Shown piece by piece: positions 61,101 to 64,000 of a stretch of 64,000 nucleotides of DNA. Within the stretch, counting starts at the first letter, position 1, and each line of letters opens with the position of its first letter. This DNA comes from Nymphaea colorata (lineage: Eukaryota; Streptophyta; Magnoliopsida; Nymphaeales; Nymphaeaceae). The position numbers were made by a program, and so were the translations under genes. The notes under the pieces were generated by a model. It searched no databases, was not told the origin of the DNA, and worked only from the letters and a program-made list of their open reading frames with translations. Where the stretch lies: positions 9,030,713 to 9,094,712 of the forward strand of contig NC_045142.1 in the NCBI RefSeq assembly GCF_008831285.2, read 5' to 3'.

Positions 61101-62988
61101 TACAACTGCCAGTTAAATAAGCGAGAACTGAACACAGTACATCCTACATGCCTAATGTTCTCATCAATCAGCCATATGTCCCCATTAACCTTATCAGGGG
61201 CTGCAATATGTAATATTTGTGGATTAGCCAACAATTTCTGCTCGTCAATGTGCCTCTGGCATTCGTGTTAGCATAAGTAAATGCTTGCATAATAAGAGAA
61301 GGACAGTCTCATTCTTTGGCTAATCATATGGACATGTTCAATGATGACATATAAGAAGCCAATCAAGGAGAGAGGTATGGAGAGCATATACAACCAGTGT
61401 TGTAGAAAATGTATAGTACCATATGTCATTGTGTGTCTTTTTGGGAATGATTGAATGTGTCTATGTGTGTGCTTTCAGATTTATTTTCTAATTAGTTTTG
61501 TAATTTAGATCCAATCTAAGAAAAGTATTTCTTAATGGCCCTGCAAGAAAGTACTATGAGGCAAGAAAATACAAGGAAACAAATTGAGAAGGGCACATCG
61601 TAAAGTGCAGTTTATGTAAGTTCAAACCTCATATCCCGTGAAGTTGTGAAGGTGTGTTCATATTAATATATCCTAAATTTAAATTCACACAACGCAACAA
61701 TTGAAAACACCTAAAATGTTCAAATTGTTTTTAGATGAAAACAACCTAAAAAAGAAAGAAAAACTTGAGGAGCTCCCACACAGGCAGTTGCTAGCCACCC
61801 AGGTGCAAAATTGCACCTAAGGAACGTAGAAGCAGCTTTTGCCTACATAACAACTGCTTAAAGATATTAGCTTTTATTTAGAAGACACATTTTATGACGA
61901 CAATTGATGATTTTAGCATGTAGCATATTTGTTCCAAAACTTCTACACAACATTAGGCTATCACTGAGAAACACTTGTCTGAGCACATCATTCTAAAAGT
62001 TGCACCCATTCTCGTGGCATCATTTTATTTGTAACATGTCATTCTGTTCATTAGGTCATTCTTTCACAAATACAACAATTTTTTTATATAGAAAATACAA
62101 TTTCTAAGAATACAATACTGTACATCTTCTTTCTGGGCCTAATCAACACTGATATTGTAAGGTTTCTGCAATTGGGCTCTACACGGTTAGTCCTAGTTGG
62201 AATATTACATGTGTTCCATGGCTGGAGTTGCCTAAATTGAAAGGAACAAAAAGTGCTACTAAATGTTAGCAATAAATTCAGCAGCATGGCCTGAGCTTCC
62301 CCCTTCTCAACAACCCACCCCCCAACCCCGGGACCCTGAAATTTTGAACATTTCAAACTTCACATTTTTTTTTTTCAAAAATTCGTTCTGCATTCCCCTT
62401 TCCTGATGAGAAAACAAAAGTGTAGACAAATTTTCTGGCTCTGTCCCTGTTCATCAGTATAGCTAGATATTTATTGTTCAAATCTGCTAGCTAATGGAAC
62501 ATATACATTTAAGTATACTTGTATCAACACATGCTGATAGAAATTATTTTTACACGAAAATACTATAATAGCAACCACGTCGCATGACCTTTGGAAGGCC
62601 ACACATTAAATTAAAATGCTCCCATACCAAGGATGGGATTAAATGGCCCGGCTAAAGAATACATAGAAGCAACATGGTGAACTTCAACCCCCGCCTCCAC
62701 CTCTACTTCAACATTCCTATCTCCAGAAAAACAGACATATACGTGTGCGATTGATGGAATTCAATAATGGTAAGTAAGAAGGTACATATTCTACAAATTA
62801 AACCTAATATGAAAGCAGAAACCCACCTGAAATCATGAAACAAAAATGACTTCTTAAAAGGAAAAGGAATACTTGCCAGCATCTCTTTCTACAATAGTTT
62901 GTTGAAACTTCCACGTAAGCTCTAGGAACTCCTTCTCTGACTTTAAGTTACGTTTTGCATGTTTGGTTTTTCCCTCTATTGATTCTCC
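28546..62988 (-). CDS. taxilin-family coiled-coil protein, C-terminal 294 aa (5' end outside window)
   Basis: The nine exons, in coding order on the minus strand, are 62988-62877, 60419-60352, 48888-48811, 44460-44396, 34123-34057, 33820-33638, 29214-29158, 29032-28937 and 28704-28546 (stop TGA 28546-28548). Frame is continuous across all junctions. The product is a continuous heptad-rich coiled coil with taxilin hallmarks: [14 protein letters not shown] (exon 60419-60352), [12 protein letters not shown]...EKNLR (exon 33820-33638), [15 protein letters not shown] (exons 29214/29032) and [13 protein letters not shown] (last exon). Taxilins bind syntaxins and are linked to vesicle traffic; the role of the plant protein is poorly known. 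The first accepted exon starts at phase 0, so at least one upstream exon lies beyond 64000. The donor after 62877 reads G|GCAAGT, a GC-AG intron. Two introns exceed 10 kb because of nested retrotransposons. Confidence 0.9.
29570..31445 (-). pseudogene. decayed copia gag-integrase remnant (taxilin intron)
   Basis: Read right to left: a gag start near 31440 with [17 protein letters not shown], later gag with [16 protein letters not shown] near 30640-30590, and an integrase piece [10 protein letters not shown]...[11 protein letters not shown] near 29705-29640. Many stops and frame changes; RT and RNase H are missing. A short unrelated insertion seems to lie at about 30730-31010. Confidence 0.65.
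31587..31874. repeat. long inverted repeat (fold-back element)
   Basis: Two arms of about 130-140 bp face each other around a GA-rich centre near 31715-31735. The left arm reads CCAGCTGATTTCAA...GAGATTAAGTTGCAAATAT. The right arm, as reverse complement, reads CCAGATTTGATAGGAATC...GAGACTAAGTTGCAAATAT. Identity is roughly three quarters by eye. It lies in the taxilin intron and would form a stem-loop in either transcript. Confidence 0.75.
32735..32900 (-). repeat. fragment of the CGTATCG-repeat element family
   Basis: GCATATCGGTCAGGCCAACC...TGTATCGTAAAATTC followed by AT-rich TAGAAAAAAA words matches the reverse complement of the end region at 63830-64000. No second end was found, so it is a decayed or partial copy. 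Confidence 0.55.
33063..33480 (-). repeat. LTR-like segment related to the copia LTR at 53821
   Basis: It starts TGTAGAAGAGAAGAGAACACA and continues ACGTGGAAAACC...AAAAACCACG, as do the LTRs at 53821 and 58541. The far end and a target duplication were not found. It may be a diverged solo LTR. Confidence 0.4.
34880..35142 (+). pseudogene. older copia RNase H region, left half
   Basis: Ends with [13 protein letters not shown], then a stop, then [18 protein letters not shown] in another frame. The reading continues after the inserted copia at 43508 with [12 protein letters not shown]. The 5' part of the older element is not recognised to the left. Confidence 0.75.
35143..35592 (-). repeat. 3' LTR of Copia-A
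   Basis: On the minus strand it starts TGTTAAAATATAAATCC and ends TTTCTATCA. The polyprotein stop TAA overlaps its first bases, after the polypurine tract GAGGGAGGG. Confidence 0.9.
35587..42839 (-). pseudogene. Copia-A gag-pol polyprotein, frameshifted and split
   Basis: The likely start is [11 protein letters not shown] at 42839; the frame is open further upstream into the LTR, but that part is leader. In order there are: gag, a CX2CX4HX4C zinc knuckle ([14 protein letters not shown]), aspartic protease [10 protein letters not shown], integrase DLWHSRLGN...DVWGPAP, then the RT start [15 protein letters not shown]. The solo LTR then splits RT; beyond it are LLIYVDD (near 36560) and RNase [16 protein letters not shown]. 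The end is LEGGC at the polypurine tract. Breaks are a frameshift near 40300, a stop before the YVDD segment near 36597 and the 2953-bp insertion, so it cannot make an intact polyprotein. Confidence 0.9.
36718..39670. mobile_element. solo LTR (2.95 kb) inserted in Copia-A RT
   Basis: Begins TGTAACGCGCG and ends GGGGTGTGACA, the TG...CA ends and TGTAAC/GTGACA style seen in long plant Ty3/gypsy LTRs. It is flanked by a perfect ATGAG duplication (36713-36717 and 39671-39675). Copia-A RT reading resumes on both sides. No gag-pol, primer site or polypurine tract is inside, so it is read as a single LTR left by recombination. The lineage is inferred, not proven. Confidence 0.8.
43060..43507 (-). 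repeat. 5' LTR of Copia-A
   Basis: Near-identical partner of 35143-35592, followed on the minus strand by the primer-binding site. Confidence 0.9.
43508..43882 (+). pseudogene. older copia RNase H region, right half
   Basis: Continues from 35142 with [16 protein letters not shown], then [12 protein letters not shown] and CDNQSAI. Further on, in other frames, come [17 protein letters not shown] and NHAQLEEG. Frameshifts show it was dead or has since decayed. The domain is clearly related to that of Copia-A. Confidence 0.8.
43883..44140 (+). repeat. probable 3' LTR of the older copia
   Basis: Follows the polypurine-like GAGGAAGGG, starts TGACAAAGGC and ends GAAACCAACA (TG...CA). No 5' partner was found in the window, so the right limit is tentative. 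Confidence 0.5.
45155..45351 (+). repeat. 5' LTR of non-autonomous element
   Basis: Starts TGTTAGTAACC, ends GGCTAACA. Confidence 0.8.
46200..46966 (+). pseudogene. unidentified open frames inside the non-autonomous LTR element
   Basis: Two abutting frames (46200-46427 and 46430-46966, different phases) read like one protein broken by a frameshift. The first has [17 protein letters not shown] and [14 protein letters not shown]; the second has [20 protein letters not shown] and [19 protein letters not shown] do not recognise a gag, pol or host family. It could be captured host sequence or a very diverged element gene. Confidence 0.4.
47888..48091 (+). repeat. 3' LTR of non-autonomous element
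   Basis: Starts TGTTCGTAACC, ends TGCTAACA; moderately diverged from the 5' copy. Confidence 0.8.
48100..48810. other. taxilin intron sequence, nothing recognised
   Basis: AT-rich, no repeats or coding signal noted. Confidence 0.4.
49530..49830. repeat. pyrimidine-rich low-complexity tract
   Basis: CT and TTC/TTTC runs dominate (CTCTCTCTCTCTC near 49540-49552). Open frames here are Phe/Ser/Leu-rich artefacts. Confidence 0.8.
50658..50867 (+). repeat. 5' LTR of Copia-C
   Basis: TG...CA ends with the primer-binding site directly following. Confidence 0.8.
52328..52525 (+). pseudogene. captured exon 1 of OEP24 (plastid outer envelope pore protein)
   Basis: Sixty-six codons start [17 protein letters not shown] and contain [29 protein letters not shown] and DYDVPRK. 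This matches the N-terminal beta-barrel part of OEP24 (MKASLKGRYE..., SVEKPGSFI.DY.VPKK, recalled). It ends at a splice donor AGGAAG|GTTAAC, followed by about 200 bp of apparent intron. No later OEP24 exon follows. CGTATCG clusters lie on both sides, so it looks like a gene fragment picked up by the transposon. About 80 bp upstream (52249-52327) may be captured 5' leader. Confidence 0.8.
53387..53676. mobile_element. GTACCC-repeat hAT-like element, short copy
   Basis: Ends carry CTCGTACCC and CGTACCCGTACC words, as in the element at 7776-8364. Flanks GCCCATGT (53379-53386) and AGCCATGT (53677-53684) match at 6 of 8. Confidence 0.45.
53821..54106 (-). repeat. 3' LTR of Copia-B
   Basis: The polyprotein stop TAG overlaps its first bases on the minus strand, after the polypurine tract GAGGGGGAG. 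Confidence 0.9.
54101..58375 (-). pseudogene. Copia-B gag-pol polyprotein with two frameshifts
   Basis: It starts [14 protein letters not shown] at 58375. Gag ends with a knuckle [14 protein letters not shown], and the protease site is [13 protein letters not shown]. The frame shifts near 57257 and an in-frame TAG follows within a few codons; reading resumes at MADGSS (57239). Then come [13 protein letters not shown], an integrase core (DVWGPSG...), RT with [15 protein letters not shown] and [15 protein letters not shown], and a second shift near 54750. RNase H follows with [15 protein letters not shown], ending KLEGEC. It is otherwise almost full length, so inactivation is fairly recent. Confidence 0.9.
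58541..58831 (-). repeat. 5' LTR of Copia-B, with a foreign patch
   Basis: Matches 53821-54106 except for about 58768-58810. There the sequence is replaced by one that also occurs in the flank at 58866-58899. Confidence 0.9.
59040..60351. other. taxilin intron sequence, nothing recognised
   Basis: No coding signal or repeat structure noted beyond AT-richness. Confidence 0.4.
60423..62876. other. taxilin intron, mostly unrecognised
   Basis: A 118-codon minus-strand frame (60878-61234) shows no known family. At 62270-62452 the reverse complement CAGGGACAGAGCCAGAAAAT... resembles a widespread plant DNA-transposon end, also seen near 27075. Confidence 0.35.
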
Positions 62989-63297
62989 CTAAGAAATAGC
63001 TTTATGATGAGAACAAAGAAAACATTTTCAAGTATATGCAAGAACTATGGCAATAGCAAAAGTATGTTTTTCAATAAATATCTTGATTATCAGTTATCAC
63101 CAAGGATGAAGAGAGATCTACAAGGACCAGACTGAACATATGAAGCTAGAATCAGTTTGCAGTTTTATAAAATCAGTGTAATTTGAGGAATGATTGACTA
63201 ACAGGTTAAGAAAATAAACAGCTGAAATATTTTCCATATTCATCTAACAAGATAATTTTCCATGATTGACAATATTAACAAGTTAAGCACATAACAT

Positions 63298-64000
63298 CAG
63301 GAATCGTACGATACGGACACGTATCGTATAGGTCAAAGAAACCTATACGATACATCTTCGATACGCGTGCGTATCGTACGCGTATTGCACGATACGTGTG
63401 ATACACCCCCGTATCGTACGATACAGGTTAAAACACAAAATTTTTTATTTTTTAAAGTTTAAACACTCCTCTCTCTCTCTCTCTTCTTGTCTTTAAAGAT
63501 TCCAAGAGATGTAGGAGGGAGAGATTTTGCACATTATCATAAAAAATAACCAATGATTCATCGATTTGGGAGATATTATTGTTAAATCATGAAAGATGAT
63601 AACTATATCTTTTGAACTTGTAAAATTGTGATGTAATCTAAGTCCTAAAACTCCAAGTCCTAAGAGTCTAAGACTCTAAGTCTTAAGATTTTATAAAATT
63701 TTCAAGTTTAAAATTGTGATGGATGCTTATTATGTTATTTTGAATATCTAATTTCTTATTTTTGAATGTGTTGTTGATACACATGAATGTTCCTTATGTA
63801 TGATGATCTTTTGTATATTTGAATACATTTTGCTTGATTTCTGATTTTTTGTTCATTTTTTCAGATTTTTATAGATTTTTTTCTATTTTTTCTGATTTTT
63901 AAATATTTTTTAAAATCAAAAAATTAATTTTACGATACACCTAGGTTTGCGATACGTTACGATGCGGCGTATAGGTCGGCCCGACCGATACGCGATATGC
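63298..64000. mobile_element. CGTATCG-repeat hAT-like element, cut by window edge
   Basis: Starts CAGGAATCGTACGATACGG. CGTATCG/CGATACG palindromic words fill 63300-63430 and return at 63930-64000, around an AT-rich body with no coding capacity. Its first 60 bp and body match parts of 51777-53815. The right end and target duplication are outside the window. Confidence 0.7.

Noticed and set aside
60878-61234. Extra taxilin exon
   Set aside because: Taxilin continuity is already complete between exons 62988-62877 and 60419-60352; the frame shows no coiled-coil taxilin motif and no supporting splice pair.
63300-63440. CRISPR-like or telomere-like array
   Set aside because: The words are irregularly spaced, palindromic and in both orientations, in a nuclear plant context; they fit transposon subterminal repeats.

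Overview
This window is nuclear DNA of a flowering plant. It holds two intron-rich, plant-type genes on opposite strands. Around and inside them are Ty1/copia and Ty3/gypsy-like LTR retrotransposons, a LINE, hAT-like MITEs and a nuclear copy of plastid DNA. I cannot place the species from the sequence alone. Spliced coding sequence is only about 3.8 kb of the 64 kb; most of the rest is transposon-derived or unrecognised intron and spacer.

Gene 1 (+ strand, 4994-15587) is a complete 15-exon gene for FTSHI1. This is the plastid FtsH-like AAA protein whose zinc-protease site is degenerate. All exon junctions keep frame and the product is 971 aa. Its introns carry a small MITE (intron 1), a 1.45 kb hAT-like element with another element nested in it (intron 2) and a 1.3 kb copia deletion derivative (intron 8).

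Gene 2 (- strand, 62988 down to 28546, with its 5' end beyond the right edge) is a taxilin-family coiled-coil gene. Nine exons give the C-terminal 294 aa. Two of its introns exceed 10 kb because of nested transposons, and one intron appears to be of the GC-AG class. The two genes are convergent.

Between the genes (15.6-28.5 kb) lie a decayed LINE (about 16.6-21.5 kb) interrupted by a plastid trnI-GAU fragment, a hAT MITE with a perfect 8-bp target duplication, a GGCCCGGG-rich element, a decayed FAR1/MULE-type transposase gene and a second LINE fragment.

Inside the taxilin gene there are two three-level nests. Nest 1 (34.9-44.1 kb): an old copia RNase H region was hit by a young related copia (35143-43507, TSD GTAAG), which was then hit by a 2.95 kb solo LTR (36718-39670, TSD ATGAG). 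Nest 2 (50.7-59.0 kb): an old copia (TSD AAGGG) was split in its 3' LTR by a composite CGTATCG-repeat element carrying an exon-1 fragment of the plastid envelope pore gene OEP24. That composite was in turn split by a copia element (53821-58831, TSD GTTAC). A separate 2.9 kb LTR element without recognisable gag-pol lies at 45155-48091.

The most unusual signals are: several hAT-like families, each with its own dense palindromic iterated motif; the captured OEP24 exon; the plastid tRNA insertion, which shows almost only G:C to A:T changes; and a 34-bp patch inside one LTR identical to sequence just outside the element.
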